A stretch of 64,000 nucleotides of DNA from Burkholderiales bacterium (GCA_025354165.1 JANXNI010000088.1:1-64000), one strand, 5' to 3'. Counted from the stretch's first letter, positions 9,624-17,674 are shown. Numbers and translations: made by a program. The notes: generated by a model not told the origin, from the sequence alone.

Positions 9624-10313
9624 GTGAAACTCACTTACTCCCACGTCGATCTCGCCGCGCTCGTCATCTTTGCTCTGTGCTGGTTCGGCTACGCGTGGTT
9701 TGCTGCGCGGCGCAGTTCGGGTCGCCATAGTTTGCTCAATGTGATGAACCCGTTGCGTGAGCGCTGGTTTGAGCAGACGCTGACGCGCGAAAATCGCATC
9801 GTAGACACCGCGCTGGTGGCTAATTTATTGCACAGCGCGACGTTTTTTTCGTCGACGACGATTCTCGTTTTAGGTGGTCTGCTGGCGCTGTTTGGCTCGG
9901 CGGAAAAGAGCACTGAGATTCTCGAAAACCTGCCCTTCGCGCAGCGCAGCACCGCGCAGCTACTGGAGTTAAAGATTGTGGTTTTGATCCAGCTCTTCGT
10001 CTACGCGCTGGTGAAATTTACGTGGTCGGTGCGGCAGTTCAATTTTGTAACGATCCTGATTGGCTCGATTTCGCCGAAAGACAAAATTACCGACGTGGAT
10101 CGTACGGCCGCGAAAAGCGCCGCCGGGATTTTGAAGCTCGCCGGTGAAAATTTTGGACAAGGAATGCGTGCCTATTATTTCGCTGCGGCGGGGCTGATGT
10201 GGTTCGTGCAGCCGCTCTTTTTTATCGTGGCAACCCTGGTCGTCACGTTCATGCTTTATCGCATGGAGTTCCACTCACGGACGCTGGATGTACTCTCGGA
10301 AAACCAGAATTAA
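9624..10313 (+). CDS. DUF599-family membrane protein
   Basis: A 229-residue inner-membrane protein starting with GTG 17 bp after glmM. Hydrophobic segments are visible at about residues 10-28, 66-90, 120-142 and 185-212, with the conserved family region around NPLRERWFEQTLTRENRIVD and LVKFTWSVRQFNFV. These features match the DUF599 family, whose function is unknown. It probably belongs to the folP-glmM transcription unit. The final base of its stop codon starts copy D of the 114-bp palindrome. Confidence 0.8.
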   Translation: MKLTYSHVDLAALVIFALCWFGYAWFAARRSSGRHSLLNVMNPLRERWFEQTLTRENRIVDTALVANLLHSATFFSSTTILVLGGLLALFGSAEKSTEILENLPFAQRSTAQLLELKIVVLIQLFVYALVKFTWSVRQFNFVTILIGSISPKDKITDVDRTAAKSAAGILKLAGENFGQGMRAYYFAAAGLMWFVQPLFFIVATLVVTFMLYRMEFHSRTLDVLSENQN

Positions 10314-10426
10314 CATTTCGCTGTATCCGTTGATGCACGCGGGCTCAAGGCGAAAAATTAATGAAGTCGATAAGTGGTAAAACTTGGCGTCTAGCCCCAG
10401 TGCAATGGTCATTTCAGCGTAAAGCT
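10312..10426. repeat. 114-bp-type palindromic element, copy D, overlapping a start codon
   Basis: The left end AACATTTCGCTG overlaps the upstream TAA; the right end is CAGCGTAAAGCT. GTCGAT is on the dyad at 10366. Both arms share a TGCAC variant. The ATG of the next gene (10361) lies just before the dyad, so the whole right arm is translated. Total length is 115 bp, one base longer than most copies. Confidence 0.9.
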
Positions 10427-12706
10427 GTTGCGCTATTGACGTTCGTTTTTCTGGCCGTCGGCATGAATGTGCCATTCGCGCAAACGACCCTTCCTGCCAA
10501 TGCGCCAGATCAGGAACGCGTATTAACCGGCACCACCCCAACTCCGGCTGAATTGACGAAACCGGTGACGCGTCCGGTGGCTCACAATCGCCCGAAAATC
10601 GGGCTCGTGCTGTCCGGTGGCGGCGCGCGTGGCATTGCCCACGTTGGCGTGTTGAAAGAGCTTGCGGCCGCGCGCATTCCGATTGATTTTGTCGCGGGCA
10701 CCAGCATGGGCTCGATCATCGGCGGCTTGTACGCGAGTGGCATGAAGCCCGCCGAGCTGGAGCGGCGCATTCTCGCGATGAACTGGGACGCCGTGTTGTC
10801 GGATCGACCGCCGCGCGAAGAGCTGTCGCTGCGTCGTAAGGCCGATGATCTGAGGCTCTCGATGCCGATTGAATTTGGCATGCGCGACGGCCAGCTGCGC
10901 GCACCGCGCGGCGCGGTGGCGTCGACCGGGCTTGAGAACGTGCTCAAGGACTTGACCGACGGCCTGCCGAACAGTGTGATGTTCGATCAATTGCCGATCC
11001 CGTTTCGTGCCGTGGCGACCGATCTGGTGACTGGCGAAGCGGTGGTGTTTGACCGCGGCGAGCTGGCCGCCGTGATGCGCGCCAGCATGAGCGTACCGGC
11101 CGCGTTTGCGCCGGTTGAAATCGGTGGCCGCCTGCTGGTCGACGGCGGGCTGGTGGACAATTTGCCGGTGGCCGTGATGAGGAAAATGGGGGCCGACGTC
11201 GTCATCGCGGTGAACATCGGCTCGCCGCTGTTGCCGCGCGAAGAACTGGGCTCAATTTTGGGCGTGGGGCTGCAAATGCTCAACATCCTCACCGAACAAA
11301 ACGTGCGTACTTCGCTGGCGTCGCTCAAGGCCACCGACGTGTTGATCGTGCCTGACCTTACAAAGATCAGTGCCACTGATTTCAACCTCGGTGCCGACGC
11401 CATGAATCGCGGGGCCGAAGCGGCGCGTGGCGTGTTGCCGCTGCTTTCGGCCTACGCATTGTCGCCCGATGACTATGCGCAACAATTGGTGGCTCAGCAG
11501 CGCACGGCACCGCCTGCGCGTATCGACGAAATTCGCGTTGAGGGCGGCACTTACACCAGCCCCGACACCCTTCGCGCGCAGCTCTCGTTCGCGGCGGGCG
11601 CGCCGTACAACCGGCCGACGCTCCAGCGCGATATCGCGTGGCTCGATGGTCGTGGTGACTTTGAGCGGCTCGATTATCGAATCGTCACCGAACGTGATCG
11701 CAACGTGCTGTTGCTCAACGTTCAGGAGAAATCGTGGGGGCCGAATTACTTCCGATTTGGCCTGAACCTGGGCACCGACTTCAAAGGTCAGGGCGAATTT
11801 AATTTCGTCGCGAATCACACGCGTCGCTGGGTCAACAGCCTGGGTGCGGAGTTCCGAAACGAGTTTCAGATTGGTCGCACGCAACGTTTATCGACCGCGT
11901 TCTATCAACCGCTGTTGCCTTCGCAAACTTTGTTCCTGAACTTTGGCGCTGAACAGCTTCGGCGACTTGCCAATGTGGGCAATGGTTTTGGCAGTCGCCC
12001 GATCGCGCAGTTCAGCGGCATTAACACACGGGCGTTGCTTGAGCTCGGTGCTGCGTTCGGTCGCTACGGCGAATTCCGCGTGGGGCCACTGTATGAGCGG
12101 GTCAAGATTTCGCCGACGATTGGCGACCTGAGTTTCACTGGCGTGCGCTCGAATGAATCCGGCATGCAGGCCAGCATGGTGATCGACCAGCGTGATTCCG
12201 CCACCTTCGCACGCAGCGGTTATCGCATCGAAGCCGACGTGCATCGTGCGTTGACCGGATTCGGCGCAAGCAGCAATTTTTCGCGCTATCAATGGTCGTC
12301 CGAATACGCGAAAACATTTGGGGCAAACACGTTCGACGCTGCGCTCAAATTCGGCGGTTCGTACAGCAAAGCTCAGTCCGCCTATCCGTATTTTGAGCTG
12401 GGTGGCTTCCTGCAACTCTCCGGCTTGCAGGCCAACGCACTGCGCGCCGATCAGATTGCGTTATTCCGGCTCATGGCCTTCAGGAAAATTGGCTCCATGC
12501 CCGCTTTCGGTCGCGGCATTTATCTCGGCGGCTCGCTGGAAGCGGGTAGTACCGACGCACCGAACACGCCGAATGCGGACGCCAAGCGTATCTACGCGGG
12601 CAGCGTTTTCCTGGGGCTGGACACCTCGATTGGCCCGTTCTATCTCGGCTACGGACAGGCGAGCGGCGCGCGGCGCAGCGCTTATTTGTTTTTGGGGCGT
12701 CCGTAA
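10361..12706 (+). CDS. Patatin-like phospholipase with POTRA and Omp85-type barrel (PlpD-like, type Vd)
   Basis: Predicted outer-membrane autotransporter carrying a lipase. After a signal peptide (cleavage near VPFAQ, about 41) comes a patatin domain with the oxyanion loop SGGGARG (85-91), nucleophile GTSMGS (Ser115) and catalytic VDGGLVDNLPV. A single POTRA-like segment (RIDEIRVEGGTYTSPDTLRAQL onward) and a roughly 330-residue beta-barrel ending in an aromatic-rich strand follow. Length (781) and order match PlpD/FplA proteins, which expose or release a phospholipase A1. The n-region of the signal peptide is encoded by the right arm of palindromic copy D, whichever start is used (ATG 10361, AAGG upstream, or GTG 10400). 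Confidence 0.88.
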   Translation: MKSISGKTWRLAPVQWSFQRKAVALLTFVFLAVGMNVPFAQTTLPANAPDQERVLTGTTPTPAELTKPVTRPVAHNRPKIGLVLSGGGARGIAHVGVLKELAAARIPIDFVAGTSMGSIIGGLYASGMKPAELERRILAMNWDAVLSDRPPREELSLRRKADDLRLSMPIEFGMRDGQLRAPRGAVASTGLENVLKDLTDGLPNSVMFDQLPIPFRAVATDLVTGEAVVFDRGELAAVMRASMSVPAAFAPVEIGGRLLVDGGLVDNLPVAVMRKMGADVVIAVNIGSPLLPREELGSILGVGLQMLNILTEQNVRTSLASLKATDVLIVPDLTKISATDFNLGADAMNRGAEAARGVLPLLSAYALSPDDYAQQLVAQQRTAPPARIDEIRVEGGTYTSPDTLRAQLSFAAGAPYNRPTLQRDIAWLDGRGDFERLDYRIVTERDRNVLLLNVQEKSWGPNYFRFGLNLGTDFKGQGEFNFVANHTRRWVNSLGAEFRNEFQIGRTQRLSTAFYQPLLPSQTLFLNFGAEQLRRLANVGNGFGSRPIAQFSGINTRALLELGAAFGRYGEFRVGPLYERVKISPTIGDLSFTGVRSNESGMQASMVIDQRDSATFARSGYRIEADVHRALTGFGASSNFSRYQWSSEYAKTFGANTFDAALKFGGSYSKAQSAYPYFELGGFLQLSGLQANALRADQIALFRLMAFRKIGSMPAFGRGIYLGGSLEAGSTDAPNTPNADAKRIYAGSVFLGLDTSIGPFYLGYGQASGARRSAYLFLGRP

Positions 12707-12909
12707 GTCATCTTTGCTGCGAAGGCATCCTGCTGACCCGGGGAGCCCGCAGGGCACGATAGGTCTGTTCCGGATCGGCTACCGGTAGCGAACTGAAGTA
12801 GACCGCAACCGATTCATCCCGCCGATCCGCAAATCGTCGCGCACGGCTTTCGTGATTCGTTGTGTGGGGCTAACGTTCGCACCTATCCAAATCACCCCGG
12901 GAGAATCTC

Positions 12910-13890
12910 ATGCTGTCATCCATCAAATCTCACGTTGCGCCGACCGCATTTCGTTCTGCGGCCACGCTGATTTCGCTGGCCGCATTCGCCCTTGCTTTCA
13001 CGCTGGGTGCCGCGCCGGTATCAGCCGAATCGCAAATTTCGTGGTCGTGGGGCAGCGGCAAAACGGTTCGCGGTTCGGGTAATGTCGTTGAACAGCCCGT
13101 TGCTACGGCAGCGTTTGAGAAAGTGGTTGTCCAGGACGGCATTCGCGTGGTGTTGCGGCGCGGCGCGGTGCAAAAAGTACTGGTAAAGACCGACGACAAT
13201 TTGCTGCCGCTGGTCGAGGCAAAAGTAGACGGCACGCGCCTGCTGCTCAGGATGCAGCCGAAGATTTCGGCCAACACGAAAAGCGGCGTGGTGGTGACGA
13301 TTGACTACACGACGTTATCGGCATTGAGCATCAGCGACGGTGTGCGCGGCGAACTTGATGCCGCAAGCGGTAGCGCTTTCCGGGCGGCGGTCAAGGACGG
13401 CGCTTCGTTGACCATTGCGGAGGCCAACGCCAGTGACTTCGAGCTGTCGGTAAGCGACGGCGCGAGCGCAACGGTGACCAAGGCCACATCGGTCGCGTCG
13501 CAACGCTACAAAGTCGCCGACGGCGCGCGCCTTGCGGTCGACAACGCAAGCGGTGATCGCCTCACTATTTCCGTGGCTGATGGTGCGTCTGCGACGCTCG
13601 CCGCAGTGAACACGAAAAGCATCGATATTTCAGTGTCCGACGGCGCCCATCTCGACGTGGCAGGTGTCGCGCAACAGCAAAATTTTTCGCTGGCTGATGG
13701 TTCGTCGGTCGACGCTCTGCGGCTGCAGGGCACCGGTGCTCGCGTGCGCGCGGTCGATGGCAGCGCTTTGAAGCTGGGCGTTGTACAAACGTTGAGCGCC
13801 GAGATGGCTGACGGCGGCAGTGTTCGTTACTCGGGCGACCCGTCGGTGACAATGACCACGCGCGATGGCGGTTCGGTTCGGAAGATTTAG
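12910..13890 (+). CDS. Secreted DUF2807 (GIN-type) repeat protein
   Basis: A 326-residue exported protein with GGGAGAAT upstream of ATG and a signal peptide ending near PVSAES. The mature part has the DUF2807 pattern: an opening GSGNVVEQPVATAAFEKVVV and then repeated short beta strands separated by turns. About eight rungs carry the motif [V/L]xDG[A/S] (VKDGAS, VSDGAS, VADGAR, VADGAS, VSDGAH, LADGSS, VDGSA, MADGGS), spaced about 20 residues, as expected for a beta-helix. The family is known as a putative adhesin head domain; the actual role is unproven. It stands alone. Confidence 0.82.
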   Translation: MLSSIKSHVAPTAFRSAATLISLAAFALAFTLGAAPVSAESQISWSWGSGKTVRGSGNVVEQPVATAAFEKVVVQDGIRVVLRRGAVQKVLVKTDDNLLPLVEAKVDGTRLLLRMQPKISANTKSGVVVTIDYTTLSALSISDGVRGELDAASGSAFRAAVKDGASLTIAEANASDFELSVSDGASATVTKATSVASQRYKVADGARLAVDNASGDRLTISVADGASATLAAVNTKSIDISVSDGAHLDVAGVAQQQNFSLADGSSVDALRLQGTGARVRAVDGSALKLGVVQTLSAEMADGGSVRYSGDPSVTMTTRDGGSVRKI

Positions 13891-14002
13891 CAGCGTTAAA
13901 AGCGGTTCGGGCCGGATCGGCAGGTTGTCATGTTGGACGGGGTCATTGCGTCTGTATCGCTGACGCACCCCTTTTTCGTGGTTTTTCCTGTCTGGAACGA
14001 AC

Positions 14003-14797
14003 ATGGCCAATTTGCCTGCTGGAAGCTTGCCCTCGCAATTGATCTCGGCTTATAGCCGCATCGTTGTGCCGCTCGACCCGCCGTTCACGCCGGTGACTGT
14101 GTGTGTACAGAAGTACGCATGCCAGCATCCCGGTTATGGCGGCGGACAGGTGGAGCGCATGGCGTTCAAGGATCGCTTGCTCGGCGCGATTGGCGGCGGG
14201 CGCGGTCTCTCTACCAACCGTCTGACGGCATCGGCGTTTGTCGGTGTGTTTTCCGGCAAAGGTACGATGGATGAGATTGCCACCTGCCTGGCGCTGGCCG
14301 CACGGCACAACATCTTTCACCACCGACCGCACAACCTGACGTTCGCCGAGTCGGGTCTGACGCTAATGCAGCGGTTGCAGAAAGTCGCCGACGACTACAT
14401 CGGTCTGGATTGCAATGGTTTTGTCGGTAACTGGGCAATCTATAACGCCATATCGGGCGCATCGGCGAGCCATTTGCCGCTCGACTGGATCGCCGGACGG
14501 ACAGTGCGAACGACGCTCGCTACCATCGCACAGTACGATATCGTTGCGTGGGCGAACGGCAATCACATCGGCATGATCGAAACCGTGGGCGCGCTGGGCG
14601 CAAACGCAACGAGCATGGATGTCGTTCTCGCAGAGTCTTCAAGTGGCGGCATGCTGACGCATCCGGGCTCGCGCGTGACGTTCAACGCGCGCGCCGTGCC
14701 CGCCTCACGCGGCCCGTGGCAAACTCATTTTTCGTTGCAAAACGACATTCACGGCAATATGCCGGTGATGATTGCGTCGATGGCGAAGACCCACTGA
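14003..14797 (+). CDS. Uncharacterised protein with NlpC/P60-like catalytic signature
   Basis: No close family is recognised. Within 264 residues, a Cys in IGLDCNGFVGNW (Cys137) resembles the DCSGFV motif of papain-like NlpC/P60 and CHAP amidases. About 50 residues later AQYDIVAWANGNHIGMIE (His188) resembles their GD-V...H-G segment. This suggests a cysteine peptidase or amidase fold, by motif only. There is no clear signal peptide in the chosen frame. The region before the Cys contains a hydrophobic, Gly-rich stretch. The ATG at 14003 follows a weak GGAA. A 7-bp hairpin (14823-14840) and copy E of the palindrome follow the gene. Confidence 0.6.
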   Translation: MANLPAGSLPSQLISAYSRIVVPLDPPFTPVTVCVQKYACQHPGYGGGQVERMAFKDRLLGAIGGGRGLSTNRLTASAFVGVFSGKGTMDEIATCLALAARHNIFHHRPHNLTFAESGLTLMQRLQKVADDYIGLDCNGFVGNWAIYNAISGASASHLPLDWIAGRTVRTTLATIAQYDIVAWANGNHIGMIETVGALGANATSMDVVLAESSSGGMLTHPGSRVTFNARAVPASRGPWQTHFSLQNDIHGNMPVMIASMAKTH

Positions 14798-14845
14798 GTG
14801 ATCGAGAGCAGGGTCTGACGCTCGTTTGGTATGCCAAACGACATC

Positions 14846-14959
14846 AGCTTTCGGGTGAAATGCCGTCTGATCGGGGGACAGTTGCGATTTTTATGAAAAA
14901 TCGACAATTGCATTTTCTATTATGTAGCCCCTGTGCAGCGGTGCTTTCAGCAGTAAGCT
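14846..14959. repeat. 114-bp palindromic element, copy E
   Basis: It starts 48 bp after the preceding stop. Ends are AGCTTTCGGGTGAAA on the left and CAGTAAGCT on the right, and the outer flanks TC and GA pair as well. ATCGAC lies on the dyad, and the right arm has TAGCCCC at the standard position. Confidence 0.88.
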
Positions 14960-15317
14960 GACTCTTGTCCGGTTGAAATCTACATGGCCGCACGGCGATG
15001 TCAATGAAATTGGTACCCGCAAAATCAAAAGAAGCGCCAATGCGCGCTATAAAAAACGCAGTAGATGCACTTTTAGTGTTGATTTAACAAATATGAAATT
15101 ACAATTTCATGGTGGATAGATCAATCTGATTTGAGATGTTTCTCGGAGTTGCATATCCCCAACTGCCGAACCCGAACGCCAGCAATTAATTCGTATCGCA
15201 GTGTCGAAACGGAGGGAATATTGACTTCAGAACATGTCCACTTTCGTCGCACATCACTTTTGGTCGTGAGATGACACAGATTTGTCGACGCGAATGTGTG
15301 TTAGCGTACAGACGACC
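14960..15317 (+). other. Intergenic region upstream of the LuxR gene
   Basis: About 360 bp, AT-rich between 15040 and 15125, so it probably carries the promoter of the LuxR-type gene. The only clear element is the 18-bp palindrome at 15093-15110. A GGAGGG at 15211 precedes a TTG that would open only a 17-codon frame; this may be chance. Confidence 0.5.
15093..15110. promoter_or_regulatory. 18-bp palindrome, possible operator
   Basis: ATGAAATT-AC-AATTTCAT is a perfect 8+2+8 inverted repeat about 225 bp upstream of the LuxR-type gene. Its arm-2-arm layout resembles the lux-box-like site after that gene, but the sequence differs, so autoregulation is only a possibility. Confidence 0.4.
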
Positions 15318-16046
15318 ATGATGTCTCTCGATGAAGTCTTCTCAAGTGTCGCTTCTGCATCGTCGCGCGACACGTTGTTGTCGGGGGTGTCGCGCGTCGC
15401 GGCAAAGCTCGGTTATGACCACGTTGCCGTCGCCTTCATGCAGCGTGCCGCGACCGGAGTCGTTGCGACATCGATGACCACGTATCCTGACGCATGGGTT
15501 GAAGAATGCACTCTTTTGCCGTCGCAACAGATCGCGATGGATCCGATTCTCAAACACCTGACTACGCAAGTGCACCCGCTGGTCTGGAGCCACGCCACTT
15601 ACGACTCCACAAAAATCTCGGGTGTGTACGAAGCTTTTTCTTCCTACGGCTTAGGCTCGGGTATGACCGTTAGCGTGCGTGGACCGACGGGCGACATGGC
15701 CTGCATCGGCTTCACTTGCGCGGCACGAAAGACCCCTCCGGGTAGCTCGTTGATTTCGGAGGTGGGAACGCTTCAATTGACCGCGTCAGCAACATATAAC
15801 GCGCTCAGTCGAATCTTTGCCAATGACAGCACAAAGATCGGGCTACCGAATGCCAGGCTCACACAACGCGAGCTTGAATTATTGCGCTGGAGCCGAGGCG
15901 GCAAAACGGCGTGGGAGAGCAGCACCATCCTTGGCATCAGTCAGTCAACGGCGCACTTTCATCTGAAAAATGCAATCGGCAAATTGGGCGTCGCCTCAAA
16001 GCAGCAGGCTGTTTTGCGCGCACTTGAGCTGCATTTGATTGACTAG
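15318..16046 (+). CDS. LuxR-family regulator with autoinducer-binding domain (solo)
   Basis: A 242-residue transcription factor with an N-terminal autoinducer-binding domain (about 10-165) and a C-terminal LuxR helix-turn-helix (about 178-240: LTQRELELLRWSRGGKTAWE, then ISQSTAHFHLKNAIGKLGV). Ligand-pocket landmarks are present (YPDAW, MDPIL, HPLVW, LGSGMTV). However, the Tyr normally four residues after the first Trp is Cys here, and Trp to Asp is 15 residues instead of about 13, hinting at a changed ligand. Several starts are possible (TTG 15282, ATG 15294, 15318 or 15321); 15318 suits family length. No luxI is nearby, so it is a solo regulator. A lux-box-like site and a small peptide gene follow it. 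Confidence 0.87.
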   Translation: MMSLDEVFSSVASASSRDTLLSGVSRVAAKLGYDHVAVAFMQRAATGVVATSMTTYPDAWVEECTLLPSQQIAMDPILKHLTTQVHPLVWSHATYDSTKISGVYEAFSSYGLGSGMTVSVRGPTGDMACIGFTCAARKTPPGSSLISEVGTLQLTASATYNALSRIFANDSTKIGLPNARLTQRELELLRWSRGGKTAWESSTILGISQSTAHFHLKNAIGKLGVASKQQAVLRALELHLID

Positions 16047-16207
16047 CGTGCGCTGGCTGCGCCCCGCTGTTTTAGCGGTGATGTGTCGCCTCTCCCCGCT
16101 GGAACGCGAGACACTCAGCGGATCATTCGTCACACTGTGGACTCTACGTTTCATATTTCGATTTTCGAGCAATTCACCCCCGCAAGTTTGACTAAAAATT
16201 AATCAAC

Positions 16208-16223
16208 CTATCAAGTTTGATAG
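16208..16223 (+). promoter_or_regulatory. lux-box-like inverted repeat
   Basis: CTATCAA-GT-TTGATAG is a perfect 7+2+7 inverted repeat that fits the CT-N12-AG core of lux/las boxes. It lies between the LuxR-type gene and the small peptide gene, 67 bp before the latter's ATG. Its half CAAGTTTGA is repeated 29 bp upstream at 16183-16191. Binding by the adjacent LuxR protein is inferred. Confidence 0.6.
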
Positions 16224-16247
16224 TTACGTAGGAGGCCGCTTTTAGCC

Positions 16248-16289
16248 AACATCTCCGTGTCAATTCGACACACAAATTCTGGAGATGTT
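16248..16289 (+). promoter_or_regulatory. Hairpin that would hide the ribosome-binding site of the peptide gene
   Basis: AACATCTCC (16248-16256) pairs perfectly with GGAGATGTT (16281-16289), which ends one base before the ATG at 16291 and contains the Shine-Dalgarno GGAG. A second small stem GTGTC/GACAC (16257-16261 with 16267-16271) is nested inside. In RNA the ribosome-binding site would be closed, which suggests control at translation by a thermosensor, ligand, protein or small RNA. The structure is seen; the mechanism is inferred. Confidence 0.65.
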
Positions 16290-16290
16290 C

Positions 16291-16419
16291 ATGGAAAAGT
16301 CAATCGCCCCGATCGCAGTCACTACCGCACAAAACGGAATTCGCGAATTGGAGATTGCGGAAATCCTGCTCGTCGGCGCGGCCGGTGGGGTCGAAGATTT
16401 TCCGGTGATCCCACGCTAA
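16291..16419 (+). CDS. Small 42-residue peptide, possible GG-leader signal or RiPP-like precursor
   Basis: A 43-codon frame starting MEKSIAPIAVTT and ending GAAGGVEDFPVIPR. It has GGAG seven bases before ATG and about 62% G/C at third codon positions, as expected for a real gene here. It lies directly downstream of the LuxR gene, a lux-box-like repeat and the ribosome-binding-site hairpin. The segment ELEIAEILLVGAAGG loosely resembles double-glycine leaders (Gly at -1 and -2, hydrophobic at -7 and -12); cleavage there would release a nine-residue peptide. No C39 transporter or modification enzyme is in the window, so this role is a guess. No known family is recognised. Confidence 0.6.
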   Translation: MEKSIAPIAVTTAQNGIRELEIAEILLVGAAGGVEDFPVIPR

Positions 16420-16636
16420 TTTGCAGGCATTCGGCGCAGGACTTCGTGCTGCTTTCAACTAAAAGTGGATGCCATAACGGTTGGCATTGATTAGGGCTCA
16501 GTATTGCCCGGAATCGAAGGCGTTTAGGTGTCTGGTTCTCAAAAAAACGTAAGATGACCCCGACAATAATCTCCGCCTCGGAGCTCTTTTTGAGCCCCAC
16601 TTTTTTCTCATTGCAACGCGAAAAATGCGATGTTGG

Positions 16637-17674
16637 CTACTGTCCTAGTTTGATCGATTTGGCGAGCAGCGCCCACACGTCTCGCGTATCTGTGGTGTAG
16701 CGTTGTTCGGCACCAAGTCGAACTTCCAGCAAGCCTTTGGGTGTATCCGAGGCAAAGGTGGTCTCGATTGACTCTACGCCGGACAACCCTTTTTTCGCAT
16801 CGGGAACGCCGATAAATGCAAATCCGACACCTTTGATCGAACCTAAGGTTTCGACATCTACTGATCCGCTCTCACCTGTCATCATGGCTGTCAGGGCGGC
16901 CTTTCGTGCAGAGACGAGGGCGGCAGCGGTATCCGTTTTATCTTTCGGCGAGCGCAGCGTGACCATCAAATTGGGGCCGCTGGTGCGCGCTTTGTGTTTG
17001 AAATTGACGGCAAAACGGGTTGCGGTATTTTCAATCACTTGCGGCTCTAGAAATGCAGGGTACTGCATTGAGAGCAGAGGCCCGCTGAGAGTCTGAATGG
17101 CCGGTGGTGCTGGTGTCGTTGTGCCCGCATTGTTCGTCGCATCACCCGCGATGGCCGCAACTGTGGGTGCCGAAGGCAACACAAGCGAGCGTTGCAAAGT
17201 ATTCGAAAGCGCGTCAACGGCAGGTGACCGGGTAGCGACCACTTCCAGAAACTCCCAGATCTCTTCGTCATGCAAAACGGAAGCGAATCGAACGGCCGGT
17301 GAGGCCGGCGTGCCCTTTCCAGGCATCGCAGCCCCAATCGCCGAGTAGTTGCCGAAGCTCGAGAACGGTGCCTTTTTGTCGTTGCCGGTGCTGCGCATGA
17401 TGTTGGCGACGGCGGCTTCATGCACTTCGCTGAAATGCACCATCTTACGCGTCATCGGCTCGGTGGCCGCGATCTGTGGTGCCAGCGGTTTGCGCGTGAC
17501 CCACAGCTCAAACTGTTGACCGTCGACCTTGCACACTAACGCAGCGTCCGCGCTAGCGCATGAAGCTGGTGCATCAAATGTCGCCCCTTTAATCGTGACT
17601 GGCGCGGCATCGACTGCCGCGCTTGCGAATGAAATCGCGGATAAAACGGCGATGAAACTCCGTGAATAACGCAT
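16637..17674 (-). CDS. Uncharacterised exported protein
   Basis: A 345-residue protein of unrecognised family. The ATG at 17674 gives a typical signal peptide (MRYSRSFIAVLSAISF..., cleavage near VDAAP); the frame is open 36 codons further upstream but without a signal-like start. Two cysteines near the mature N-terminus (SCASADAALVCKV) probably form a disulfide. A central Ala/Thr/Pro linker (about 190-215) separates two alpha/beta-looking halves. It probably works in the periplasm. It converges on the peptide locus, leaving a 217-bp gap that holds a 6-bp ATGCCA/TGGCAT hairpin (16469-16487) and nothing else I can support. Confidence 0.65.
   Translation of the reverse strand: MRYSRSFIAVLSAISFASAAVDAAPVTIKGATFDAPASCASADAALVCKVDGQQFELWVTRKPLAPQIAATEPMTRKMVHFSEVHEAAVANIMRSTGNDKKAPFSSFGNYSAIGAAMPGKGTPASPAVRFASVLHDEEIWEFLEVVATRSPAVDALSNTLQRSLVLPSAPTVAAIAGDATNNAGTTTPAPPAIQTLSGPLLSMQYPAFLEPQVIENTATRFAVNFKHKARTSGPNLMVTLRSPKDKTDTAAALVSARKAALTAMMTGESGSVDVETLGSIKGVGFAFIGVPDAKKGLSGVESIETTFASDTPKGLLEVRLGAEQRYTTDTRDVWALLAKSIKLGQ

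Noticed and set aside
12868-12890. GGGGCTAACG resembling the palindrome inner box
   Set aside because: Isolated ten-base match without ends, dyad or second arm.
15221-15274. 17-codon leader frame after GGAGGG upstream of the LuxR gene
   Set aside because: TTG start and short length; cannot be distinguished from chance without conservation.
16257-16490. 77-codon GTG frame overlapping the peptide gene
   Set aside because: It starts inside the hairpin, has no ribosome-binding site at a proper distance, and its translation is Arg/Gly-rich with no regular pattern; the 42-residue frame has GGAG and better codon use.
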